Assembly (NCBI RefSeq): GCF_000515315.1
Contig: NZ_KI911562.1
Coordinates: 2,761,220-2,825,219 of the forward strand
DNA: 64,000 nucleotides
DNA from: Asinibacterium sp. OR53
Lineage (GTDB): Bacteria; Bacteroidota; Bacteroidia; Chitinophagales; Chitinophagaceae
Direction: 5' to 3'
Shown here: positions 44,714-53,559 of the stretch, piece after piece
Layout of the letters: the number at the start of each line of letters is the position of its first letter
Numbering within the stretch: position 1 is the first letter of the stretch
Made by a program: the position numbers and the translations under genes
Notes under the pieces: generated by a model
Told to the model about the DNA's origin: nothing
What the model saw: the letters and a program-made list of their open reading frames with translations, nothing else
Database searches by the model: none

Positions 44714-47700
44714 ATGGCTTTGATCAAACGAATAACCGGCTGTGTTATATTGCTCTCCTTGCTTGCTGAAGAGGGCAGGGCGCAAAGCAATGCACCCACT
44801 AACGACAGCAAGACACCTGCCGCTACAGCGCCGGTATATAAGCCCGCAGCTTACGGTGCAGGTGTACCTGTCAATTTCATCCGTACCTGGGAGCCGGAAA
44901 GGCCTTACACAGTTGATTCAGATGTGGTATCCGTTAACAGGCTGGTTACAGAAGTGGCGCACACCACCCAGTACGTGGATGGTCTTGGCCGCCCCCTGCA
45001 AACGGTAAGCTGGCAGAACAGTCCCTCCAGGCAAGACCTGGTGAAACCTGTTGTGTATGATGCATTCGGCAGGGAAGCGTATCAATTCCTGCCTTACAGC
45101 GCAAATACTGCTGACGGTCTGTTCAAGACGGATCCTTTCGGCGGGCAAGGCAATTTTTATGGTACAGTGTACCCTGTACAGCAGCCGGCTTACACGGGCG
45201 AATCGGTATATTATGGCAAAACCAATTTTGAAGCTTCACCACTGAACCGTGTACAAAAAAGTTTTGCTCCCGGTAATAGTTGGGCAGGCAGTGAAGGCAG
45301 CGCGAGCGAACATGCGGTTCAGATACAGTACCTAATTAATGGACAGAACGATTCTGTGAGGATATGGACTATTGCAAGCAATGCGCTTACCTACCAGGGT
45401 AATGATGTAAGCACCAACATCCCCGTTACCACTGCCACCTATGGCGTGGGCCAGTTGTACAAGAGTGTAACGACAGATGAAAGGGGCAGCAGTGTAGTGG
45501 AGTATAAGGATAAGGACGGTCATGTGGTACTCAAGAAAGTGCAGATCGCACAGGCGCCCGGGAGTGCCCATGCAGGTTGGTTATGTACTTATTATGTGTA
45601 CGATGATCTTGGGTTGCTTCGTTTTGTGATTCCTCCCAAAGCGGTGGAAACCTTACTTGCCAGCGTCGGTTGGGATCTGACGATCAGCTCCGGCAGCCTG
45701 GTACAGGAACTGTGCTTCCGTTATCAGTACGACACCCGCCAGCGGATGAATGCGAAGAAGGTACCAGGGGCAGGCTGGGTGTATATGATCTACGATAAGC
45801 GCGACAGGCTGGTATTTACCCAGGATGCCAATATGCGTACCAACCAGCAGTGGCTGTACACTTTATACGATGGCTTAAACCGGCCTGTGCAAACAGGTAT
45901 GATGGTCTACGGCAACAGCCCCACATCCTTGCAGGCTTATGTAGACGGTAACACCGGCAATGCACTGAGCAGCGATATTACTACAAATGGCAGTTATGTA
46001 CCTTCAGCGCCTTTGAGTTTACTCATCGATGCACGGCAGAGCGGGAGAAGCAGTTACCAGGCTACCGACAGCATCGTTTTCACGAGCGGTTTTGCTTCCG
46101 AGAGCGGCGCCAATTTTACCGCCGAGATCGTAGCGGGTACCAGTACGGGCTTCAGTAATACGGTAACAGTGATGGACAACCCGATGCCTGCGGGTAGCAG
46201 CCCTGTTGCCCTCACTATTACTTATTACGATGATTACAGCGCTACCGGTAAAGCTTATTCCAATGCCAATAACAGTAAGCTTGATATAGGAGCCAACCAA
46301 TACGGCGAACCACTGCCTGCCTCCAACAGCAGCCAGACCAAAGGCATGGTAACGGTAACCAAAGTGAGGGTAATAGAAGACCCGGCGAACCTCACGGTTG
46401 GCAACTGGCTGGAAACGACACATTTTTTTGATGACAGGGGCAGGGTCATTCAAACACAGGCCGACAATTACAAGGGTGGAAGGGATATAATTACGAACCG
46501 TTATAATTTCACCAACAAAGCGGTCTGCACTTATCTGCTGCACAGCAATCCTGCAGGAGGAGACATCATTACGGTGAAGACAAATATGGACTATGACCAT
46601 AGCGGAAGACTGCTGGCTGTTACGAAGCGAGTCAACGACAGCGATAGTACACAACGGGTGATCACAAGGAACAGCTATGACGCATTGGGACAGTTAATGC
46701 ACAAGGAACTGGGACAAAAAAGCATGGCCGATGTTTCAGCGCTGAACATACAGGACTATGCGTACAATATCCGCGGCTGGTTGAAGGGTATGAACTGGAA
46801 CTATGGAACGGCGTCAGGGCCTACTGTTTCACAAATGAGCATAGCGGGTAACAAATGGTTTGCGATGGATTTGAGTTATGATTGGGGCTTTGGTAATAAT
46901 CAATTCAACGGCAATATTTCGGGTCAAAGGTGGCAGAGTGCGGGTGATGGAGCAGAGCGTGCTTATGGCTATGGCTACGATGCAGCCAACAGGCTGCTCG
47001 CCGGGGATTTCAATCAGCGATTCGGCAGCAGTTGGGCCAAGTCCGATCCGGGCAATGGCAATTTCACGATCGATTTTTCGGTGAAGATGGGAGATGGACT
47101 CAATGGTAGCAGTGCATATGATGCCAATGGTAATATCCTGGCCATGCAGCAGTGGGGCCTGAAGCTGAACAGCAGTTCATTGATCGATAACCTGGGATAT
47201 AACTATATTCCCAATAGTAACAAGCTGCTCAATGTGATCGATGCGCAGAACGATCCGCAGACGAAGCTGGGAGATTTCAGGGCCTCACAGAGCTACCTGG
47301 GCAACATCGGCAGTAAAACCGCTGCTACAGCTGATTACAGTTACGATAATAATGGAAACCTGACCAAGGACCTGAACAAAGACATAGGGAGTGGCTCATC
47401 CAATGGCATTAGCTATAATCACCTGAACCTGCCATACCAGGTAGGTGTAACGGGCAAGGGTACGATCACCTATATCTATGATGCTACAGGTAACAAGTTG
47501 CAAAAGCGCACAAATGAAGCAATGATCAGTAAAACAACCATCACGGATTATGTGAATGGGTTTGTGTATGAGAACAACAGTCTGCAGTTTTTCGGTCATG
47601 AAGAGGGAAGGGTGAGGTTGAACAAGCAGGTTACGCTGGGTAGTCCCAATGTATTCAGTTACGATTATTTTGTGAAAGACCACCTGGGTAATACAAGAAT

Positions 47701-49303
47701 GGTATTGACGGATGAGCAGCAGCAGGATACCTATCCGGCGGCAACGCTGGAAGATGGAGCGGTAGGAACCGAGGCAAATTATTATACGATCAGCACCGGT
47801 GCTATTGTACAAAACCCTGCTTCTTTACCAACGACTTACCAGAACAACAATGGCAACCCGCCTTATAATACGAACCCGAATGTAAACTCCACGGCCACGA
47901 GCCAGAAGATGTATCGGCTGAATGGAGCAACGGGCGATAAAATGGGCTTAGGTATCACGTTGAAAGTGATGGCGGGAGATAATGTAGCAATCTATGGCAA
48001 AAGTTTGTGGCATAGCAATGGAAGTGCTCCTTCGAACAATAACAATATTTTGGTCAATGACCTGCTAACGGCATTGGCGGGAACAGGTGGTGTAGCCAGT
48101 GCCGGCAAGAACGCCACAGCAGCGGCATTGACGGGTTCGGCAGTAACACCGGGCGATGTAAGTAACTGGCTGACGAATGCGCCGGTAACAACTACCCGAC
48201 CCAGGGCATATATTAACTGGATATTGTTTGATGAGCAGTTCAGGGCGGTGAGTGAGAGCAGTGGGTTCAGTGCGGTGAATGATATTAGTGATCAGTTAAA
48301 GACGCATACACAGGCGGTATCTATTAACAAGAATGGTTATCTTTATGTGTATTGTTCAAATGAGAGCAACATAGATGTGTTCTTTGATAACTTGCAGGTA
48401 ATCCACAACAAAGGGCCCTTGTTAGAGGAAACGCATTATTATCCGTTCGGTCTCACCATGAGCGGGATATCTTCCAAAGCAGCAGGTAAAATAGAAAACC
48501 GGTACAAGTACAATGGCAAGGAGTTGCAGCATCAGGAGTTCAGTGATGGTAGTGGATTAGAGTTATATGATTATGGAGCCAGGATGCAGGACCCGCAGTT
48601 GGGTAGATGGCATGTGGTAGACCCCAAAGCTGAAATCTCAAGAAGATGGTCACCTTATAATTACGCTTATGACAATCCATTGAGGTATATTGACCCGGAT
48701 GGAATGGCAGCATTGGATGACCATTATTATGATAAAAATGGTAAAGAGGTAGCAGTCGTAGGTAGAGATAAAAGTATTCCAGATACCTATCACGAGGTTA
48801 AATCCGATGGTAAAGGTGGATGGGAAGTAACAAAAGAGTTAAATGGCCCACCTACTACGAATGACACAAAAACCTCTACAACTACAAAGGATAAAGCAAA
48901 TGCAGAGCCAGCTAATGAGGGGGGCTTGCATAAAGGGCTTGAAACAGCACATACTGCAGTTGATGCAATAGATAACACAGTACGATTAACAATCGAAAAG
49001 GGGTTTGAAGCTGCAAATAAAATTAGCCCTGCTGCGGCTTTAGAAGAAGGAGCAGCAGCAGTTAAAACAGGAGGCAGAATTTTAGGTAGTGCAGGTATTG
49101 CTTTATCTGTTATTGATGCTGCAACAGACCCGAATGGACCTCAATTAAAACATGGCATTGATATAGCTGTTGGTGCTGCAACATTTATTCCGGTTGTTGG
49201 AGAATTTGTTGGCGTTGGATGGTTTGTTGGCAATCTAATTTCTTTAGGTGTTAACGGGAAAAGTTTGAGTGAAAATATACAAAACGCAATTGAGAAAAAA
49301 TAG
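44714..49303 (+). CDS. RHS-repeat polymorphic-toxin-like protein
   Basis: A 1529-residue protein with signal peptide ([24 protein letters not shown]). A DUF6443 domain ([34 protein letters not shown]) is at about 50-170. YD repeats ([37 protein letters not shown]) run to about 950. The RHS-associated core spans about 1237-1330 ([59 protein letters not shown]). After PDGM the 198-residue tip is unrelated in composition. It is Lys/Thr-rich first, then Gly/Ala-rich with hydrophobic helices ([38 protein letters not shown]), compatible with a membrane-acting toxin. The immunity candidate follows after 12 nt. Export by Sec, not T6SS, is suggested by the signal. Confidence 0.9.
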   Translation: MALIKRITGCVILLSLLAEEGRAQSNAPTNDSKTPAATAPVYKPAAYGAGVPVNFIRTWEPERPYTVDSDVVSVNRLVTEVAHTTQYVDGLGRPLQTVSWQNSPSRQDLVKPVVYDAFGREAYQFLPYSANTADGLFKTDPFGGQGNFYGTVYPVQQPAYTGESVYYGKTNFEASPLNRVQKSFAPGNSWAGSEGSASEHAVQIQYLINGQNDSVRIWTIASNALTYQGNDVSTNIPVTTATYGVGQLYKSVTTDERGSSVVEYKDKDGHVVLKKVQIAQAPGSAHAGWLCTYYVYDDLGLLRFVIPPKAVETLLASVGWDLTISSGSLVQELCFRYQYDTRQRMNAKKVPGAGWVYMIYDKRDRLVFTQDANMRTNQQWLYTLYDGLNRPVQTGMMVYGNSPTSLQAYVDGNTGNALSSDITTNGSYVPSAPLSLLIDARQSGRSSYQATDSIVFTSGFASESGANFTAEIVAGTSTGFSNTVTVMDNPMPAGSSPVALTITYYDDYSATGKAYSNANNSKLDIGANQYGEPLPASNSSQTKGMVTVTKVRVIEDPANLTVGNWLETTHFFDDRGRVIQTQADNYKGGRDIITNRYNFTNKAVCTYLLHSNPAGGDIITVKTNMDYDHSGRLLAVTKRVNDSDSTQRVITRNSYDALGQLMHKELGQKSMADVSALNIQDYAYNIRGWLKGMNWNYGTASGPTVSQMSIAGNKWFAMDLSYDWGFGNNQFNGNISGQRWQSAGDGAERAYGYGYDAANRLLAGDFNQRFGSSWAKSDPGNGNFTIDFSVKMGDGLNGSSAYDANGNILAMQQWGLKLNSSSLIDNLGYNYIPNSNKLLNVIDAQNDPQTKLGDFRASQSYLGNIGSKTAATADYSYDNNGNLTKDLNKDIGSGSSNGISYNHLNLPYQVGVTGKGTITYIYDATGNKLQKRTNEAMISKTTITDYVNGFVYENNSLQFFGHEEGRVRLNKQVTLGSPNVFSYDYFVKDHLGNTRMVLTDEQQQDTYPAATLEDGAVGTEANYYTISTGAIVQNPASLPTTYQNNNGNPPYNTNPNVNSTATSQKMYRLNGATGDKMGLGITLKVMAGDNVAIYGKSLWHSNGSAPSNNNNILVNDLLTALAGTGGVASAGKNATAAALTGSAVTPGDVSNWLTNAPVTTTRPRAYINWILFDEQFRAVSESSGFSAVNDISDQLKTHTQAVSINKNGYLYVYCSNESNIDVFFDNLQVIHNKGPLLEETHYYPFGLTMSGISSKAAGKIENRYKYNGKELQHQEFSDGSGLELYDYGARMQDPQLGRWHVVDPKAEISRRWSPYNYAYDNPLRYIDPDGMAALDDHYYDKNGKEVAVVGRDKSIPDTYHEVKSDGKGGWEVTKELNGPPTTNDTKTSTTTKDKANAEPANEGGLHKGLETAHTAVDAIDNTVRLTIEKGFEAANKISPAAALEEGAAAVKTGGRILGSAGIALSVIDAATDPNGPQLKHGIDIAVGAATFIPVVGEFVGVGWFVGNLISLGVNGKSLSENIQNAIEKK

Positions 49304-49315
49304 ATAAAGAGTAAT

Positions 49316-49687
49316 ATGGGATTTTATAACAACATTTATGCTTCGTCATATAGGTTTTACGCCAGGTTCAAAGGTGAAACACCTTGGAGTACATCTATCG
49401 TTTTGGTTACTATTTGCCAGATAGAGTTATTTTTTTTAGTACTGACAATCGTAAAAAAAATTACGGGGTATAGTGCTTTTTTACTGCTTCCTAATAAATT
49501 TTACTTTTTACCAATCTTTATTTTATGGTTGTTGCTAATGTTTAGGTATTACTCAAAGGAAAGAGTGGCTAACATTGTTGAGGATTTTGGGAAGAAAGAA
49601 AAAAGGCACAGACGAATGTGGGGAGTATTGACTTTAATCTGTTTTTTGGTTCCGCTGGTGTTGATTTTAGTTTTATTAAAAAAATAA
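49316..49687 (+). CDS. Three-helix membrane protein, immunity candidate
   Basis: A 123-residue protein with three predicted membrane helices (SIVLVTICQIELFFLVLTIV; FYFLPIFILWLLLMF; WGVLTLICFLVPLVLILVLL) and a basic loop EKRHRR before the third. It lies 12 nt after the RHS gene and before the terminator, the usual place of the gene that protects against the tip. A membrane protein as immunity fits a membrane-acting tip. Its N-terminus (YRFYARFKGETPW) resembles that of the shortened gene at 51530. Function is inferred from position. Confidence 0.7.
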   Translation: MGFYNNIYASSYRFYARFKGETPWSTSIVLVTICQIELFFLVLTIVKKITGYSAFLLLPNKFYFLPIFILWLLLMFRYYSKERVANIVEDFGKKEKRHRRMWGVLTLICFLVPLVLILVLLKK

Positions 49688-49717
49688 ACAAAGCCGCGGC
49701 TTTTGTATTTACTTAGA

Positions 49718-49745
49718 AGCTCTGGGAGTGTCCCAGGGCTTTTTT
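49718..49745 (+). terminator. Rho-independent terminator of the RHS unit
   Basis: AGCTCTGGGA-GTG-TCCCAGGGCT forms a 10-bp stem (one wobble) followed by six T. A smaller palindrome AAAGCCGCGGCTTT at 49690-49703 precedes it directly after the stop codon. Confidence 0.85.
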
Positions 49746-49750
49746 GTTGG

Positions 49751-49768
49751 CTGTTAAAATTTTAACAG
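49751..49768. repeat. 18-bp perfect palindrome beside the IS
   Basis: CTGTTAAAATTTTAACAG reads the same on both strands. It lies 8 bp before the left IS end, between the RHS terminator and the orphan cassette. It may be an operator for the former downstream transcript or a preferred insertion neighbourhood. Confidence 0.6.
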
Positions 49769-49856
49769 GAGTGGTATGACCTCTCCCCAAAAAACCGGGC
49801 ATACATAAAGTAGAGAATCGGGCCAAAATTGCGTAACTTTTAAAAGCAATACGGCC

Positions 49857-50123
49857 ATGAAAAAGACAAAATTTACCGAGCAGCAAATTGCCTTCGCGCT
49901 CAAGCAAGCCGATACAGGCACACGGGTGGATGAGGTTTGTCGTAAGATAGGCATTTCAGAAGCGACCTTTTACAACTGGAAGAAAAAGTATGGTGGTCTT
50001 GGGATGTCTGAACTTCGGCGGCTGCGCCAGTTGGAAGAAGAGAACTACCGCTTAAAGCAGATAGTGGCAGACCTGACCCTGGATAAGCAGATGCTTCAGG
50101 ACGTGTTAAAAAAAAATCCCTGA
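49857..50123 (+). CDS. IS3-family transposase OrfA
   Basis: An 88-residue helix-turn-helix protein (FTEQQIAFALKQADTGTRVD, then GISEATFYNWKKKYGG) followed by the IS407-group leucine-zipper segment LRRLRQLEEENYRLKQIVAD. It ends in a run of nine A (50108-50116) where the ribosome can slip back one base, giving the OrfAB fusion. The stop TGA is 5 nt after the A-run. Confidence 0.95.
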   Translation: MKKTKFTEQQIAFALKQADTGTRVDEVCRKIGISEATFYNWKKKYGGLGMSELRRLRQLEEENYRLKQIVADLTLDKQMLQDVLKKNP

Positions 50124-50173
50124 AGCTGCGACAGCTTAAAGTATGTGTTCAGCGACTGCGTGATCAATATCGT

Positions 50174-51103
50174 GTGTCTGTTCAACGTGCCTGCAAAGTG
50201 GTATGCATGCATCGCTCGGGTTGGTATTATAAAGCGCATAGAAGGCCTGATGGTCCGTTGAGACAAAGGATTAAAGAGATTGCAGCTGTTCGTGTCCGAT
50301 ATGGTCTATGGCGGATTTTTATGGTTCTTCGAAGAGAAGGATGGAAGGACGGCGCTAACCGCGTGTACCGGATTTACAAGGAAGAAGGATTGAATTTAAG
50401 AAGTAAACGCCCCAGGCGCAACAAAGCAGCCGCCCATCGGCTGGAACGAGTGGAAAACAACAGTTTAAACCAATGTTGGAGCATGGATTTCGTTTCAGAT
50501 AATCTCTTTAATGGCAACCGGTTCCGATGCTTAACTGTAGTGGATAATTTTAGTCGCTTTTGTCAGGCGATACGAGTGGGAAAGTCGTTAAAAGGAACAG
50601 ACGTCGTGGAAGTAATGGAAGCGCTGAAAAAACAAAATCAACTCGTTCCGGAAAGAATCCAGGTAGATAACGGAAGTGAGTTTATCAGTAAGGATCTGGA
50701 TAAATGGGCATATGAAAACAAAGTCACTTTGGATTATTCCCGACCTGGAAAGCCCACTGACAATCCATTCATCGAGTCCTTTAACGGATCATTCCGCGAT
50801 GAATGCTTAAATACGCACTGGTTCCTATCTCTGGAGGATGCTTATGAGAAAATAAGTGGCTGGGTAGCGGAATATAATCACTATCGACCGCACAGTTCTT
50901 TAAATGGTAAGACGCCTGCTGAAGTAGTAGATGAACAACTGATAAAACAATCAAAAGAGCGAAAGGAAAAAAACATACCCAAGGTTCCTCTTCATGAAGG
51001 GATGTATTTTGCAGCTACAGAAAACCTGTCGGCTTCACCGGAAAATACATACCTTCATAAAGAGTTTTTTTATCCTTCAAACAGTCCGAATTCTCCAACT
51101 TAG
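50174..51103 (+). CDS. IS3-family transposase OrfB (DDE integrase)
   Basis: The catalytic part, 309 residues when counted from the GTG at 50174. The frame is open without interruption back to the A-run at 50108-50116, one base behind OrfA, so it is most likely made only as a -1 frameshift fusion of about 418 residues. The DDE residues are in SMDFVSD, IQVDNGSEF and NPFIESFNGSFRDECL; the last residues before the right end are SNSPNSPT. Confidence 0.95.
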   Translation: MSVQRACKVVCMHRSGWYYKAHRRPDGPLRQRIKEIAAVRVRYGLWRIFMVLRREGWKDGANRVYRIYKEEGLNLRSKRPRRNKAAAHRLERVENNSLNQCWSMDFVSDNLFNGNRFRCLTVVDNFSRFCQAIRVGKSLKGTDVVEVMEALKKQNQLVPERIQVDNGSEFISKDLDKWAYENKVTLDYSRPGKPTDNPFIESFNGSFRDECLNTHWFLSLEDAYEKISGWVAEYNHYRPHSSLNGKTPAEVVDEQLIKQSKERKEKNIPKVPLHEGMYFAATENLSASPENTYLHKEFFYPSNSPNSPT

Positions 51104-51142
51104 GAGTGCCCGAAATCCGGAGGGAGGTCAGGTATAAAATGT

Positions 51143-51513
51143 ATGTCGTCAAAACAATCTGAACTTTTCATTATGGACAGTTTAGCTGATGCTGAGACTT
51201 CACAACAGCAGGTACTGTTCTTGGTTGGGCTTCTCTTGGCGTAGGTGTAGTTATGGATGGCATTGGAGTTTATAAATACTATCATTCAGGAGCTAATAAT
51301 CCTAATGCAGTTCAGCCAGGAAAAGCAGGGTTAAATACAGCAATTGGCGTTTATGGATTGTGGAACCCTGCTATTGGAGTTACATATTTTGGAGTAGATG
51401 CCTTTTATCCTGGTGGAGTACAAGGATATGTAAATGATTATAGCCGTTCATTAAATACTAAGAGCAGTTCACAGCAAGAACGATTGTCATTACAGCTAGG
51501 TTACTGGCATTAA
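51143..51513 (+). pseudogene. Broken alternative RHS toxin tip (orphan cassette)
   Basis: Directly after the IS there is a 33-residue frame (MSSKQSELFIMDSLADAETS..., ends 51244). In another frame a longer stretch is open from about 51196 (TVLGWASLGVGVVMDGIGVY...NDYSRS) and stops at 51513; its first ATG is at 51253. The Gly-rich hydrophobic composition, with NTAIGVYGLWNPAIG and VDAFYPGG, is of the same kind as the tip of the RHS protein upstream. No RHS core precedes it. This looks like a displaced or left-over tip that has lost its start, possibly with a frame shift near 51200. Confidence 0.6.
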
Positions 51514-51529
51514 ATTAAAATGATTATTA

Positions 51530-51772
51530 ATGACCTTGAGGAAAGCATACTATTACCTGTTTTATAAGTTTTATAAACTGTTTGAAACCTCGCCTGCTAA
51601 GTGGGCAAGTGAGTGGAAGGCGTCACTTTGTATTACTGTTCTTATTGCTTTTTTAATAATAACTTTTGGGGGATATTATGCAATAGGGACAAAGAGAGAT
51701 GCTTTTCCTGGCAATCCATTGCCAATAGCAATAACAATAATTGCAGTGGTCTATGTGTCGGCTCCCCTATAA
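51530..51772 (+). pseudogene. Shortened immunity-like membrane protein of the orphan cassette
   Basis: An 80-residue frame starting 16 nt after the toxin-tip remnant. It begins MTLRKAYYYLFYKFYKLFET, like the N-terminus of the 123-residue immunity candidate at 49316. It has two hydrophobic helices (ASLCITVLIAFLIITFGGYY, IAITIIAVVYV) but ends at VYVSAPL before the basic loop and third helix. It is either truncated or a smaller relative. The pairing with the tip remnant mirrors the intact toxin-immunity order upstream. Confidence 0.55.
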
Positions 51773-51847
51773 TTCGCTATAGTTAAAAGTATAAAAATTC
51801 ATGTTTAGTTTTTAGTGAGTAACACAATAACTGCTAAATAGTAATGT

Positions 51848-51923
51848 ATGTAAATTCATCAATTTTAATCGTGTAAATTCGTCAATTAAAATCGTGTAAA
51901 TTCATCAATATTTACTATTTTTG
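51848..51923 (+). promoter_or_regulatory. Three 23-bp direct repeats before a -7 box
   Basis: Units start at 51848, 51871 and 51894. Each reads GTGTAAATTC(A/G)TCAAT near its start, followed by an AT-rich end. The last one abuts the -7 box TATTTTTG (51916-51923) of the DUF4143 ATPase gene, 21 nt before its ATG. Direct repeats at this place suggest binding of a repressor, perhaps the product itself. Confidence 0.65.
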
Positions 51924-51944
51924 CCCTGTAAATCAGTATGTAAT

Positions 51945-53099
51945 ATGTTTATAGAACGGCGGATAGCAGGACAGATTAAGGAACAGAAAAACAAATTTCC
52001 CGTTTTGGGTGTTACCGGCCCGCGGCAATCGGGCAAAACCACCTTGCTCCGAAAATTATTTACAGATTACCAATATGTGACGCTGGAGAACCCGGATAAC
52101 CGGCAATTTGCTGAAAGCGACCCTGTGGGTTTTTTGAACCAATATGAAAAATATGTGATCTTTGATGAGGTACAGCGTGTACCTGAATTGTTTTCTTATA
52201 TACAGAGTCGTGTGGATGAAAGCGGCATCATGGGGCATTATATCCTTTCCGGGTCGCAGAATTTTCATTTACTGAAAAGTATTACCCAGTCATTGGCGGG
52301 GAGGGTGGCGCTGTTTAAACTTCTACCACTTGATTTTGCAGAACTCAACTCTAAAAAGCTGTTAGCAAATGATTACATGAATGCTGCAATAAAAGGAACA
52401 TATCCAGCCATCTTTGACAGGGATATATCATCTTCTGCCTTTTATGCCAACTATATTCAAACTTATATAGAAAAAGATGTAACAGAATTGCTGAATATAC
52501 GCGATACCCGGCAATTCAGGCAATTTCTGGGGCTTTGTGCAGGGAGAGCCGGACAATTACTCAATATCAGCACATTGGCAAACGATTGTGGTATAGCATT
52601 TAATACTGCCAAAGCCTGGCTCTCCATATTAGAAAGCAGTTATCTCATATTCTTTCTGCAACCTTACTACCAAAACCACAACAAAAGGCTGGTAAAAACA
52701 GCTAAACTTTACTTTTACGATACGGGACTTCTCTGCTTTTTGCTAAAAATAAAAACTGTGAAACAATTTGAAGTTGACCGCTTAAAAGGCAGCTTGTTTG
52801 AAAACATGATCATTGCCGAATACCAGAAAACCAACCATCACTTATATAAACACCAGGAGTTTTATTTCTGGCAGGACTCTTATGGCAATGAAATTGATTT
52901 GCTTTGGTTTGAAGAGCAGGATTGCTTTGCAGCAGAGATCAAAGCAACGCAAACCGTTACTGCCGGGCTTTTTAAACAGTTAGACAAATTTGAAACCGGA
53001 TCGGGTATTACTGCCCCCCTTCAAAAAATACTGGTGTACGGAGGTAATACCAGCCAGCGACGCACTCATCACAAAGTAAAAAGCTGGCGGTCTGTATAA
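51945..53099 (+). CDS. AAA_14/DUF4143 ATP-binding protein
   Basis: A 384-residue P-loop ATPase. The AAA_14 domain has Walker A GVTGPRQSGKTTLLRKL and Walker B YVIFDEVQRVPELF, then YILSGSQNFHLLKSI. A winged-helix part with TLANDCGIAFNTAKAWLSIL follows. The C-terminal DUF4143 domain shows a restriction-endonuclease-like core (GNEIDLLWFEEQD...AEIKAT; D and ExK). Such genes are common, mobile and variable among Bacteroidota; their function is not known. The ATG at 51945 is preferred over a TTG at 51921. Transcription probably starts from the repeat-flanked -7 box. Confidence 0.88.
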   Translation: MFIERRIAGQIKEQKNKFPVLGVTGPRQSGKTTLLRKLFTDYQYVTLENPDNRQFAESDPVGFLNQYEKYVIFDEVQRVPELFSYIQSRVDESGIMGHYILSGSQNFHLLKSITQSLAGRVALFKLLPLDFAELNSKKLLANDYMNAAIKGTYPAIFDRDISSSAFYANYIQTYIEKDVTELLNIRDTRQFRQFLGLCAGRAGQLLNISTLANDCGIAFNTAKAWLSILESSYLIFFLQPYYQNHNKRLVKTAKLYFYDTGLLCFLLKIKTVKQFEVDRLKGSLFENMIIAEYQKTNHHLYKHQEFYFWQDSYGNEIDLLWFEEQDCFAAEIKATQTVTAGLFKQLDKFETGSGITAPLQKILVYGGNTSQRRTHHKVKSWRSV

Positions 53100-53127
53100 G
53101 CGAAAGGGTAAAATCTTCCACGAAAAA

Positions 53128-53421
53128 TAGTATATGAACGCCGTCTGATAGTTAGCGGATCGAGAAAAAAAGCGCATAGACTCCCTCAAATAGTTATCTG
53201 GATAAAAAAAATAATATACGGCATCCTCCGGGTAATTACCGGAGAGGGAAAAATAGTATACGGGCTCCGGCAAATAGCTGCCAGGCAGTAAAAAATAGTG
53301 CACAGTCTACGACAAATAGTTATCCGACGGAAAAAAATACGGTATAAACTTCCCCCAATAGTTACCGGCCCCCAAAAAATAGTGCACGGACGCCGCCAAA
53401 TAGTTATTTTTTCCGGAAAAT
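53128..53421. repeat. Fourteen tandem 21-bp units, alternating in two types
   Basis: TAGT-like tetramers occur at 53128 and every 21 bp after it up to 53401 with no insertion or deletion. Odd units resemble TAGTGCACGGACGCCGCC plus AAA; even units resemble TAGTTATCCG with an A-run at the end. Units 3, 5, 6 and 11 deviate in the tetramer. Two units make a 42-bp period. Nothing coding is convincing here; minus-strand frames stay open because the period is a multiple of three. The remaining 53422-53559 shows no recognisable feature. Confidence 0.8.
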
Positions 53422-53559
53422 ATGATCCCGGTAGCGCAAAAACACGGAAACATATCATTTTGTAGCCTTCCGTGTTTTTGAATAACAGTAAGAGAAACGA
53501 TGTAGAGCAGGCGAGGAATGCTTTGCTTAAATATGCCAATGAAGGATTGGCAATGACAA

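Larger units (their letters stand above)
49777..51130 (+). mobile_element. IS3-family element, IS407-like group
   Basis: A 1354-bp element. The ends begin TGACCTCTCCCC (left) and TGACCTCCCTCC (right, minus strand), with a further shared GGGCA about 20 bp in. The flanks carry a direct 4-bp duplication GGTA (49773-49776 and 51131-51134), as expected for the IS407 group. Both transposase frames are intact, so the copy may be active and the insertion recent. Confidence 0.88.

Noticed and set aside
46019..46654. A 211-codon minus-strand frame in the RHS gene
   Set aside because: It is antisense to continuous YD-type coding sequence and has no start context or family match.
53128..53421. Possible CRISPR array because of short regular units
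   Set aside because: There are no constant repeats separated by unique spacers, and no cas genes nearby.
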